Origin: Atlanticothrix silvestris CENA357
Lineage (GTDB): Bacteria; Cyanobacteriota; Cyanobacteriia; Cyanobacteriales; Nostocaceae
Direction of reading: 5' to 3'
DNA: 42,020 nucleotides
Assembly (NCBI RefSeq): GCF_016056295.1
Contig: NZ_JAECZB010000071.1
Span: forward strand, 1-42,020
Shown: piece by piece, positions 27,578 to 35,206 of the stretch
How positions within the stretch are numbered: the stretch's first letter is position 1
How the letters are laid out: each line of letters begins with the position of its first letter
Notes under the pieces: generated by a model
Told to the model about the DNA's origin: nothing
Databases searched by the model: none
Seen by the model: the letters and a program-made list of their open reading frames with translations, nothing else
Program-made: the position numbers and the translations under genes

Positions 27578-27605
27578 CAAAAGCCCGCTGTTAAGCGGGC
27601 TTTTG
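27578..27605 (+). terminator. Strong rho-independent terminator after the porin
   Basis: CAAAAGCCCGC (27578-27588) and GCGGGCTTTTG (27595-27605) form a perfect 11-bp stem with loop TGTTAA, the GC core flanked by A and T runs. It is symmetrical and may also serve the leftward GNAT gene's strand. Confidence 0.93.
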
Positions 27606-27653
27606 TCTTGAACAGAATAATAGACATTTTGTACGAACACGAAAATTTTAAGG

Positions 27654-28142
27654 TTAACTAATCCGGAGTCCCATAATTATTAAATCTCGTTCAATGCCGT
27701 CAAGTTCTGCAACTTGGGGTAAATGTCCCCAAGGTTGAAATCCGAATTTTTCAAATAGTTTTAAACTAGGTTGATTATGAGCAAAAATCAAGCTCACTAA
27801 ATTTTTTAAACCCAAATTCGGACTTTCGCAAATTGCTTTTGCTAAGAGTTGTTGTCCCAAACCGTGTCGATAAAAAGCTGGGGCAATGTAAATACTAATT
27901 TCGGCAGTTTTACTGTAAGCTGGTCGCCCATAAAATGATTGAAAACTCAGCCAGCCAACAACTACGTCCTCTATATCTATTACCCAAAGTGGGCGTTGTA
28001 AAGTTCGCCCCCGAAACCAAGCAAGGCGACTGTCTACAGATACTGGCTCTAAATCAGCGGTGGCGGTGCGGCTGGGAATTGCAGCATTATAAATTGCCAC
28101 AATTGCAGGTAAGTCAATTTCAGTCGCATGGCGGATAGTCAT
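27654..28142 (-). CDS. GNAT family N-acetyltransferase
   Basis: 162 residues of the phosphinothricin-acetyltransferase-like GNAT group. The start TIRHATEIDLPAIVAIYNAAI is typical, as is DSRLAWFRGR. The acetyl-CoA-binding motif A lies near YIAPAFYRHGLGQQLLAKAI (about 86-105), with RHGLGQ in place of the usual R/QxxGxG. LIFAHNQPSLKLFEKFGFQPWGHLPQVAELDG matches the C-terminal half. The substrate, probably an amino acid or amine such as methionine sulfoximine analogues, is inferred from family only. Confidence 0.9.
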   Translation of the reverse strand: MTIRHATEIDLPAIVAIYNAAIPSRTATADLEPVSVDSRLAWFRGRTLQRPLWVIDIEDVVVGWLSFQSFYGRPAYSKTAEISIYIAPAFYRHGLGQQLLAKAICESPNLGLKNLVSLIFAHNQPSLKLFEKFGFQPWGHLPQVAELDGIERDLIIMGLRIS

Positions 28143-28211
28143 CGCTGCTGTTTAGGAGGAAATATTCAAAAATAATATAGCTTTAATAAACCGCTAAATA
28201 CTGCTGCGCTT

Positions 28212-28406
28212 AATTCGTAATTCGTAATTCGTAATTCGTGAGGCAGTACGGTCTAGGGGTCTCCCCAAGTGGAGTAACTGCCGTTAGCGTAGCGCTAGCG
28301 GGCTTGCGTAAAGCCTACGGCATAGCTGCGCTTAGCGCGTAGCGTCTCGCAGAGAGCGTCACCCGTTCGTGTAGTGTCTCCATCAGGAGAAGGGTAATTC
28401 GTAATT
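28212..28406. repeat. Repeat element set within AATTCGT heptamers
   Basis: Four perfect AATTCGT copies (28212-28239) are followed by about 155 bases of GC-rich palindromic sequence (GCGTAGCGCTAGCGG, then GCGCGTAGCGTCTCGC) and then by AATTCGTAATT again (28396-28406). The layout suggests that a palindromic repeat was inserted into a longer heptamer run. It includes the 35-bp segment at 28245-28279 that recurs inverted at 30311-30345. Confidence 0.6.
28245..28279 (-). repeat. 35-bp inverted repeat, copy A (right copy at 30311)
   Basis: Read on the minus strand it begins AGTTACTCCACTTGGGGAG. It matches 32 of 35 bases of the segment at 30311-30345 in opposite orientation, so the pair brackets the ABC ATPase gene. 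The core also folds on itself weakly (CCACTTGGGG). Confidence 0.7.
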
Positions 28407-28461
28407 AACTTTTTGCAAGGATTTTAGGCATTTTAATGGATGGTTTATTTCCGCCGTATAG

Positions 28462-30132
28462 TTAAGCTCTTGCCAGCAAGGGAGCAGCTGCTAGTAAAGT
28501 TTTGGTATACGGGTGTTGGGGATTGGCAAAAATCTGTTTTGTCTGGCCTAATTCTACAATTTTACCTCCATGCATCACGGCAATACGATCGCATAAAAAT
28601 CTCGCTAACCAAAGGTCATGGGTGATGAACAAGTAAGTTAACTCAAATTCTTCTTTTAACTGCAACATCAAATCAAGTACTTGTGATTGCACACTAGCAT
28701 CTAACATGCTCACAGGTTCATCGCAAATCAAAAGTTTAGGGTGAGTAATCAAAGCACGAGCGATCGCTACTCGTTGCTGTTGTCCACCAGACAAATCTGA
28801 GGGATAACGTTCATAATACATTTCTGGCGGTGTTAAACCTACCTTTTGCAGCATCCACAAAACCTGTTCTTTGGCTTTGGCTGCATCGGCAAGATGGTGG
28901 ATAAATAAAGGATCAGCGATACTTTGCCCTACAGTCATGGCTGGATTTAGACAAGCATGAGGATCTTGAAACACCATTTGCATTTGTCGCCGGGAGGAAC
29001 GAATTTCTTGGCGTGACAATAAAGTTAAATCTTTTCCCAAAAATTCGACTTTGCCAGATGTCGGACGAATGAGTTGTAATATTGTCCGTGACAACGTACT
29101 TTTGCCGCAACCTGACTCTCCAACTAATCCTAAAATTTCACCCGGATACAAATCTAGGTTAATGCCATCTACTGCTTTAATGGTTTGAGGCTGCCTTTTA
29201 AATAGCCTTTCGATCAAATTAGGCTCGATGGTGTAATGCTGCTTGAGTTCTGTAACTCGCAAAATTGGGGATTGCTCATTAATAATTGGTGATTGCTGTT
29301 CTTGGGCATTGGCAATTACTAATTCCCCATCATCATGTACAGCTTGAATATGCAAAGCTGCTTTTAAGAGCGATCGCGTGTATTCGTGCTGGGGTTGCCG
29401 AAATACAGATTCTGTCGCACCCATTTCTACCATTTTGCCTTCATACATCACGCCAATGCGATCGCAATACTCTCCTACCATCGCCAAATCGTGAGAAATC
29501 AGCAGCAAAGCCATGTTTTCTTCACCACACAAACGAGTCAATTCTTGTAAAATTTGTGCGGAAACGGTGACATCTAAACTGGTTGTGGGTTCATCGGCGA
29601 CAATTAACTTGGGGTTGAGTAATAAAGCTAAGGCGATCGCTACCCGTTGCCGCATTCCACCGCTAAACTCATGGGGATACTGATGCCAACGACTGGCGGG
29701 AATATTTACCTTTGCTAAAGTCGCGATCGCTTTTTCTTTGGCTTCTTGATCAGATAATTGTGGTGAGTGCGCTTGTAGGGTTTCAATACAGTGTTTGCCA
29801 ATCGTCATTAACGGATCAAGACGTGTCATCGGATCTTGAAAAATCAGCGCTACTGCCTCCCCCCGAAATTTTCGTAATTGAGGTGGCGTTAAATCAAATA
29901 CTGATTCTCCCTGAAATGTTACCCTTCCCTCAACACAGCTAGAAGCTGGTAACAAGCGCATTGCTGCCCTTCCCAAGGTGGATTTACCACAACCAGATTC
30001 TCCCACTAATCCCATTCTTTCACCTGGTTGCAATGTAAAAGATACATCATCAACCGCCCAGCTTGGTTCTTCTTGGCTACGCTGAGGGTAAGCAACTCGC
30101 AGATTTTCGATACCAAATAAGACTTTACTCAT
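28462..30132 (-). CDS. Fused two-domain peptide-type ABC transporter ATP-binding protein
   Basis: 556 residues with two complete ABC ATPase domains, equal to a DppD-DppF fusion. Domain 1 (about 1-260) has GESGCGKST, FSGGMRQRVAIA and VADEPTTSLDV. Domain 2 (about 290-550) has GESGCGKST, LSGGQQQRVAIARAL and ICDEPVSMLDA. Each is followed by the oligopeptide-type C-terminal extension (HEYTRSLLKA and HPYTKTLLAA). It powers import of peptides, nickel or related solutes through two membrane permeases and a binding protein, none of which are in this window. Scattered transporter genes are usual in cyanobacteria. It is flanked by inverted 35-bp repeats. Confidence 0.94.
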   Translation of the reverse strand: MSKVLFGIENLRVAYPQRSQEEPSWAVDDVSFTLQPGERMGLVGESGCGKSTLGRAAMRLLPASSCVEGRVTFQGESVFDLTPPQLRKFRGEAVALIFQDPMTRLDPLMTIGKHCIETLQAHSPQLSDQEAKEKAIATLAKVNIPASRWHQYPHEFSGGMRQRVAIALALLLNPKLIVADEPTTSLDVTVSAQILQELTRLCGEENMALLLISHDLAMVGEYCDRIGVMYEGKMVEMGATESVFRQPQHEYTRSLLKAALHIQAVHDDGELVIANAQEQQSPIINEQSPILRVTELKQHYTIEPNLIERLFKRQPQTIKAVDGINLDLYPGEILGLVGESGCGKSTLSRTILQLIRPTSGKVEFLGKDLTLLSRQEIRSSRRQMQMVFQDPHACLNPAMTVGQSIADPLFIHHLADAAKAKEQVLWMLQKVGLTPPEMYYERYPSDLSGGQQQRVAIARALITHPKLLICDEPVSMLDASVQSQVLDLMLQLKEEFELTYLFITHDLWLARFLCDRIAVMHGGKIVELGQTKQIFANPQHPYTKTLLAAAPLLARA

Positions 30133-30310
30133 AGTTATTGATCAGCCCTGAGCTATCAGCTACCAGCTGTTATATTGCAAAATTTAGGATAGTGTATCAG
30201 ATTCTTTAAAGTAGCTGTTCCAGGCAATAAGTTTAATGGAACATGGGGAATAGGGAATAATTTTCTCCTCTGCACCTCTGCACCTCTGCACCTGAACCAC
30301 TGCTCCCCGA

Positions 30311-30345
30311 AGTTGCTCCACTTGGGGAGACCCCAAGACCGCACT
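30311..30345 (+). repeat. 35-bp inverted repeat, copy B
   Basis: Begins AGTTGCTCCACTTGGGGAG. It is 32/35 identical to the reverse complement of 28245-28279. Such GGTCTCCCC-AAGTGGAG-type sequence is a dispersed repeat in Nostoc-like genomes, so the pair may be coincidental rather than the ends of one element. Confidence 0.7.
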
Positions 30346-30634
30346 TCTCTCCTATTCCCCTGCTCCCCTGCGATCTTAATAATAGGTCTTTAACCAGATG
30401 CGATATAGTTGCCTGCTATAAATTTCGTCATTACCTCAATTCCTGCTGTCTGGAAATAATTTTGATTGTTACTTCTAACTTGGCTGTAATCATAATTGTC
30501 GTAAAATCACATCTTTATTGTTGTGCGCGATCTTGCTTACCTCTTACCCGTCTTATTGCCGCTTTGGTCAGTTGGGGAATCACTGTGTGGATGGTTCTAG
30601 GCATTTTAACTAATCTGTCACAGCAAATATGAGG

Positions 30635-30690
30635 AGTTTGTAGTAAGCACTAAAGTGCTTTAGTCAGCGGCTCAAGCCACTCACTACAAG
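30635..30690. repeat. Short palindromic element with GTTTGTAGT end
   Basis: The left end AGTTTGTAGTAAG and right end CTCACTACAAG are imperfect inverted copies. Inside, AGCACT-AAAGTGCT is a further palindrome. The end sequence is the same as that of the larger element at 35894-36084, so both belong to one repeat family. Confidence 0.6.
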
Positions 30691-30796
30691 CCTTTAAGTT
30701 TGGTGTGACAGAACACTAGTACGTAACAACATCAAAAAGTAAAAACTAAAAGTCTTTTGACTCCGAGGCAGCGATGTTAGTTGTTCTTCTATCATG

Positions 30797-31012
30797 CTAA
30801 TTTCCACTCTTTTTGCTTTTGGGTGAAGGGTCATTTTTTTGCGAAATAGGCAAATCAATATCATTTTTGGCTAACCAGTCTTCAATGAGTTCAGCTGTAA
30901 CGTCAGACATATTGAGTCCCTTAAAAAAGCAAACTGTTTTAAATCTGTCCTTTATCTCAGGAGGCAGATAGACCCTTATCGAAGCTTCTCCTTGTGCCAC
31001 ACTATACCCCAA
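30797..31012 (-). CDS. Ribbon-helix-helix DNA-binding protein
   Basis: 71 residues from a TTG at 31012; a GTG at 31000 with GGGG just upstream would give 67 and is at least as likely. The core ASIRVYLPPEIKDRFKTVC followed by NMSDVTAELIEDWL is a clear RHH fold (strand, helix, turn, helix) of the CopG/plasmid-repressor type. The C-terminal 20 residues are polar and basic. No toxin gene is adjacent. The upstream DNA holds a perfect 16-bp palindrome and direct repeats that look like its operator, so it is probably autoregulated. It is divergent from the Rieske/HemF gene set, whose first gene starts 580 bases away, so it could also affect that promoter. Confidence 0.75.
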   Translation of the reverse strand: MGYSVAQGEASIRVYLPPEIKDRFKTVCFFKGLNMSDVTAELIEDWLAKNDIDLPISQKNDPSPKSKKSGN

Positions 31013-31591
31013 CTAATGAACCTATTCACTAGTTTATTGGTGCAATGGTTAATAGAGAAAAATTATACATTGGTTGACTAATGCACTAGTGCATTGGTAT
31101 AGTATCACCTATACCCAAAGAAAGACACGCAACAAAGGCAATAGACGCTAGAAAGTGTCAGTCGGGGCAAACAAATATCTAATAAGCTATTTAAGCTATT
31201 TTTTAGCTTAAATCAGCTTTATTGCCATGAAATAAATACTCGTGTACAAGCATGAAGCCAGATAATTATTTGCAAAAAAACTACAAACGATACTTCCAAA
31301 CCACATAGTGAGCAAATAGACTCTAGGCATTCTTTTAGGATCTGTTTGAGCTTCTTTCATCCTGTAACTGTCCAAAAAAACATTTTTTTAACTAAACACA
31401 AATATGTGTCTGTCATGGTTGGTGATTTTTTAGCTAGGGGTAATAAAAAAACATTAGATTTGTGTAAACCTTGTTGCTTACTTACATTCCCCGTCAAATC
31501 TTGAGAACATAAAAACCGAGTCAGAGACTTTTGTTTAGTATCAAAAATTACTTTAATAAACTAATTTGTTTAGGATAGAGGAGCTTTAGGT
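31013..31591. other. Divergent control region before the Rieske gene set
   Basis: 579 bases without a gene. The left end is the RHH operator region. The rest is AT-rich. The right end must contain the promoter of the Rieske operon; TAGAGGAG at 31576-31583 is the ribosome-binding site before the GTG at 31592. No transcription start boxes could be fixed. Confidence 0.5.
31027..31098 (-). promoter_or_regulatory. Operator candidate of the RHH gene
   Basis: CACTAGTnnATTGGT occurs twice in the same direction (31027-31041 and 31084-31098, 57 bases apart), and ATTGGT once more at 31069-31074. The second copy overlaps the perfect palindrome AATGCACTAGTGCATT (31080-31095). Arrays of short direct and inverted copies upstream of an RHH gene are the usual binding pattern of this fold. 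Binding is inferred. Confidence 0.6.
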
Positions 31592-32659
31592 GTGCTAAAA
31601 AACTTCTGGTATGCTTGTGAATTTAGCTTTGCTGTCACAAAAAAACCCAAACAAATTGTGCTGTTAAATCAGCGATTTGTCCTTTATCGCAATTCTCAGA
31701 GGCAAGTTGTAGCGCTGAAAGACCAGTGTTCTCATCGTGGTGCTGCATTTTCTATGGGCTGGCTAGAAGGCGACTGTATTCGTTGTCCTTATCATGGATG
31801 GAAATTTCAAGCTGACGGACAATGTATTGAAATTCCTTCTAATGCAACCGGAACACCAATTCCTAAAAGAGCTAATGTAGAGAGCTATCCAGTGCAAGAA
31901 AAGTATGGCTTTGTTTGGCTATTTTATGGGGATTTATCGTCTCAAGAGCGTCCACCAATTCCTCCCTTGCCAGAATATGAAGACCCAACTATGCATCCTA
32001 TTTACTTAGAATATGAGATGCAAGCTCACTATACTCGTGTTATTGAAAACGCTCTTGATCCAGCTCATTTATATGCAGTTCATGCTAATTCTTTTGGGGC
32101 AGGATTTGCACAAGATCCTAGAGTGGAAGACTATTTAGTTCAAAATGAAAGTTGGGGGATTAGTGCCAAAATCACATACAAAAATTACACTAAGCCCAAA
32201 AATGGAGTATTTAAATCCTTCTTTCGTCCAGCACGCACACAATTGAATGCCAAGACTACTTTCTATTTGCCCAACATAACCAAGATAGAAAGTGATTTTG
32301 GCCGTGGCAAAATGATCAATTATGCTGTCCATATTCCTGTTGATGACAATACAACTATTAGTAAGCGGATTCAATTTCGTAATTTTTTCACTCACTCCTG
32401 GGCAGACAGTTTATTTGTGAAATTTCACCATAAAGTTGGTTTGGAAGATAGAATTGTCACCGAGTCGCAATATCCCAAATTTATACCGGATACTTTGTCT
32501 GATGAAGTTCATGTTCCGGCTGATGCCTTGACTATTGCCTATCGTCAGCTCCGCCAAAAATATCTGGCTATGGGTTGGGGTTTGAAGTTGAATAAAAGTG
32601 AATCAGACAACATTAACCGTAACCAAATACGACCTGTTTGCGCTTCGTTAATTAACTAA
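31592..32659 (+). CDS. Rieske non-heme iron oxygenase, copy 1
   Basis: 355 residues; GTG start with GAGGAG upstream. The N-terminal Rieske domain (about 1-115) binds a [2Fe-2S] cluster through Cys46, His48, Cys65 and His68 (CSHRG and CPYHGW). The C-terminal domain carries the mononuclear iron site Asp156, His159 and His164 in ENALDPAHLYAVH, so it should be a working oxygenase. The overall form, with a short Rieske domain and a helix-rich C-terminus, fits the pheophorbide-a-oxygenase/TIC55/VanA-like group that acts on large or tetrapyrrole substrates. A reductase partner is not encoded nearby. It is nearly duplicated by the next gene, and the two read in the same frame. Confidence 0.92.
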   Translation: MLKNFWYACEFSFAVTKKPKQIVLLNQRFVLYRNSQRQVVALKDQCSHRGAAFSMGWLEGDCIRCPYHGWKFQADGQCIEIPSNATGTPIPKRANVESYPVQEKYGFVWLFYGDLSSQERPPIPPLPEYEDPTMHPIYLEYEMQAHYTRVIENALDPAHLYAVHANSFGAGFAQDPRVEDYLVQNESWGISAKITYKNYTKPKNGVFKSFFRPARTQLNAKTTFYLPNITKIESDFGRGKMINYAVHIPVDDNTTISKRIQFRNFFTHSWADSLFVKFHHKVGLEDRIVTESQYPKFIPDTLSDEVHVPADALTIAYRQLRQKYLAMGWGLKLNKSESDNINRNQIRPVCASLIN

Positions 32660-32701
32660 GTCGTATTTACAGAGATCTGTTTTGTATTTGAGGCAAATAC
32701 C

Positions 32702-33733
32702 TTGAAAAACTTCTGGTATGCTTGTGAATTTAGCTTTGCTGTCACCAACAAGCCCAAGCAAATTGTGATGTTAAATCAGAGATTTGTCCTCTACCGCAAC
32801 ACTCAAGGACAAATCATAGCCCTAAAAGATCAGTGTCCCCATCGTGGCGCTGCTTTATCTCTCGGTCAAATTAAAGACGATTGTATTCATTGTCCATATC
32901 ATGGATGGAAGTTTCAAGCTGATGGACAATGTATTGATATTCCTTCTAATGCAATCGGAACACCAATTCCTAAAAAAGCTAGTGTAGACAGCTATCCAGT
33001 CCAAGAAAAATATGGTTTTGTCTGGTTATTTTATGGAGACTTACCAGCAGAACAACGCCCTCCCTTGCCAACATTTCCCGAATACATGGTTTCGACTATG
33101 CGTCCTGTTTATGATCAGGGTATAGATAATGCTAACTATGCCCGTCTGATGGAAGCTAATCTTGATTTTACCCATGTAATTGCGGTTCATAGAAAATCAT
33201 TTGGTCAGCGCGTTCCCATAAATAAAACTATTAAGTACAATGTCGAAAAATACGATTGGGGCGCAGTTGCCAAAGTTAAGTATGAATCCTTGGGCAACTC
33301 AAAAAGTGTTTTAAATTTTCTACTTGGTGGACGGCCAGAGTTAAAGACAAAATTAACCTTATATCTGCCCAACGTTACCCTAGCAGAAATTAGCATAGGT
33401 AGAGATGAAAGCTTTGATATCAAGTTCGGTATTTTAGTTGCCCACCTACCGATTGATGACAATACTACTGTTGTCAAACGTGTTTTATATCGCAACATTT
33501 TACCCCTACCTTGGTTAGATGGTTTTTTTAGAAAGCTTGACCATAAACTTGCCCAAGAAGATACAGTAGTAGTCGCAACTTTAAACTCTCAACCAATACC
33601 CGAAATATCAGCAGAGCTTCATGTGGCTGCTGACGCTTTAGATATTACTTTTCGTAAGCTACTTCAAAAACATTTGGCATCACCTTCACCGTTGAAGGCT
33701 AATTTTGTGAATGAACCCCTGAAATCCCTGTGA
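32702..33733 (+). CDS. Rieske non-heme iron oxygenase, copy 2
   Basis: 343 residues from TTG 32702, with GAGG eight bases upstream; no ATG lies in the region that aligns with copy 1. The first 125 residues are close to copy 1 (both begin KNFWYACEFSFAVT), with Rieske ligands Cys45, His47, Cys64 and His67. The mononuclear iron motif is Asp155, His158 and His163 in EANLDFTHVIAVH. The C-terminal substrate domain differs strongly from copy 1, so the two likely act on different substrates or positions. Both copies lie in one frame, separated by TAA and 14 codons. Family group as for copy 1. Confidence 0.9.
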   Translation: MKNFWYACEFSFAVTNKPKQIVMLNQRFVLYRNTQGQIIALKDQCPHRGAALSLGQIKDDCIHCPYHGWKFQADGQCIDIPSNAIGTPIPKKASVDSYPVQEKYGFVWLFYGDLPAEQRPPLPTFPEYMVSTMRPVYDQGIDNANYARLMEANLDFTHVIAVHRKSFGQRVPINKTIKYNVEKYDWGAVAKVKYESLGNSKSVLNFLLGGRPELKTKLTLYLPNVTLAEISIGRDESFDIKFGILVAHLPIDDNTTVVKRVLYRNILPLPWLDGFFRKLDHKLAQEDTVVVATLNSQPIPEISAELHVAADALDITFRKLLQKHLASPSPLKANFVNEPLKSL

Positions 33734-33867
33734 TTGCGGTAATACCCTGTTGGAATCGGCTTAAAAATTGTCTCATGATATTGCAGATGTTCCCTAAGCT
33801 ATCAATATCTCAAAGCAACGATATGGTTGCAGCAGGATAAGACGGAATTAATAGTGAGGAGATAGTT

Positions 33868-34872
33868 ATGACAGATGTGCTAGAGAAATCAGTGCTACAA
33901 CAACCAAAAATGCGCGGGGTAATCGACAAGAATTTCAGACAGATGTTTGAAAATACTTGCCAAGCTCTTGAGGCGTTAGAGGGTAAGAGTTTAGAAGAAA
34001 AATCCTGGAACCGCGATCGCAATAATATCTGGACGGTTGGTGAGAGTAAAGAGGGCGCTATATATATCGATCGCGCTTTGCACAATGGCAACGTCTTAGA
34101 AAAAGTGGGAGCCAATTATGTCGCAATAGAGGGTGAATTACCTCCTGGCATGTCTTTTCAGCAATCGGGTGCTTTGGCCACAAAAACAGCAGATCTCATA
34201 ACTAGTAACAAAGGTAATCGCTTCTTCGCCACAGGTTCTAGTTTTGTGATCCATCCTCATAACCCGATGGCACCTACTGCTCATGTCAACTATCGCTATT
34301 TCCAGATCAATCATGATACCCAACCAGTTTATTGGTGGTTTGGCGGCGGAGCAGATCTCACACCAGCTTACTTTTTTGAAGAAGATGCAGTGCATTTTCA
34401 TCAGGTGCATAAAGAAGTCTGTGACCAGTATGACTTTTCTTATTACCCCCGCTTTAAAAAGTGGTGTGACGAGTATTTTCATATCCCACATCGCGGTGAA
34501 AGTCGAGGCATTGGTGGAATTTTCTTTGATCATTTAAATCAAGGTAATCCCCAAGAACTTCTGGCGCTTGTGACTCATTGTGCTGATTCTTTCCTTCCTG
34601 CTTATATGCCAATTGTCGAAAGACGCAAAGACATGAACTTTACAGAGCAAAATAAGTACTGGCAACGCCTTGTGCGTGGGCGTTATGTGGAATTTATTTT
34701 GTCGTGCGATCGCGGTCTACGTTTTGGTCTAGCAAGCGGTATGGTTAAGCAACAAAGTGTGTTTAATTGTATGCCTCCGGCTGCTAGTTGGGAATATGAC
34801 GATCAACCTATTCCTGGTAGTAAAGAAGCAATGCTGAAAGAAGTACTAAAAAATCCCAGAGAGTGGTTATAA
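33868..34872 (+). CDS. Divergent HemF paralogue (oxygen-dependent coproporphyrinogen III oxidase family)
   Basis: 334 residues. The family core is clear: FATGSSFVIHPHNPMAPTAH (about 120-139), YWWFGGGADLTP (155-166), the EEDAVHFHQVHKEVCD block, YYPRFKKWCDEYF (192-204), RGIGGIFFDHL and RGRYVEFILSCDRGLRFGL. Canonical HemF decarboxylates two propionates of coproporphyrinogen III to vinyls. Two family-typical stretches are changed. The Gly-rich GGGG-type loop near residues 50-62 is absent, and the near-invariant GRTESILMSLPP stretch is MVKQQSVFNCMPP (292-304). This suggests a changed substrate or reaction, not the housekeeping enzyme. It is embedded in the Rieske/flavoprotein set, 134 bases after copy 2. 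Confidence 0.85.
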   Translation: MTDVLEKSVLQQPKMRGVIDKNFRQMFENTCQALEALEGKSLEEKSWNRDRNNIWTVGESKEGAIYIDRALHNGNVLEKVGANYVAIEGELPPGMSFQQSGALATKTADLITSNKGNRFFATGSSFVIHPHNPMAPTAHVNYRYFQINHDTQPVYWWFGGGADLTPAYFFEEDAVHFHQVHKEVCDQYDFSYYPRFKKWCDEYFHIPHRGESRGIGGIFFDHLNQGNPQELLALVTHCADSFLPAYMPIVERRKDMNFTEQNKYWQRLVRGRYVEFILSCDRGLRFGLASGMVKQQSVFNCMPPAASWEYDDQPIPGSKEAMLKEVLKNPREWL

Positions 34873-35206
34873 ATTGTCTGATAGTGATGAATGTTGAGCA
34901 CAAATAAATTGGGCAAGAAAAATCAGATAATTTTTGGTGAAATGAGGAAGAAAAAATTGCTGTCAGTCAGGCATTCCAAAACTACAAGTATGTCAAGAAA
35001 CCGAACTGAGACATACAAGCATTCATTACATGAAATAGCAAACAGCTTTACTAATAAAAAGATAAGACGGCAAAGAAATATAACAGGTGAACTTGAAATA
35101 GATCTTGTATTAATCTGTCTTAACTCTTGCAAGTACATACTTGTTTGGATAATTTGTCTTTGCTTGTATTCCAGTATATAAAGATTAGTTTCAAGACTAT
35201 TCATTA
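34873..35206. other. Gap within the gene set, with a short palindrome
   Basis: 334 bases between the HemF-like and hydrolase-like genes. CAAGTACATACTTG at 35130-35143 is an inverted repeat with a 2-base centre, 64-77 bases before the next start, and may be an operator. A 96-codon frame (34891-35181) is AT-driven and low in protein-like character and is not called. Confidence 0.5.

Larger units (their letters stand above)
28143..28461. other. Intergenic region dominated by repeats
   Basis: 319 bases between two leftward genes. Most is the heptamer-bounded repeat at 28212-28406. GGAGGA (about 28155) just before the GNAT start is its ribosome-binding site on the minus strand only if read as its complement, which it is not, so that start lacks a clear site. 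Nothing coding is seen. Confidence 0.4.
30133..30796. other. Repeat-rich intergenic region
   Basis: 664 bases. It contains triple CACCTCTG-type units near 30268-30292, the inverted 35-bp repeat copy at 30311-30345 and the palindromic element at 30635-30690. One frame is open from about 30375 to the TGA at 30632 and is hydrophobic at its end (LIAALVSWGITVWMVLGIL), but it lacks a credible start and ribosome-binding site, so no gene is called. Confidence 0.5.

Noticed and set aside
30375-30632. Open frame with a hydrophobic C-terminus (LIAALVSWGITVWMVLGIL)
   Set aside because: No credible start codon with a ribosome-binding site and it runs through repeat sequence; kept only as a remark.
34138-34537. 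Overlapping antisense and alternative frames inside the HemF-like gene
   Set aside because: They are shadows of a strongly conserved coding frame.
34891-35181. Rightward 96-codon frame and a leftward frame over the same bases
   Set aside because: Both are open only because the gap is AT-rich; Lys/Asn/Ser-rich translation without domain pattern.
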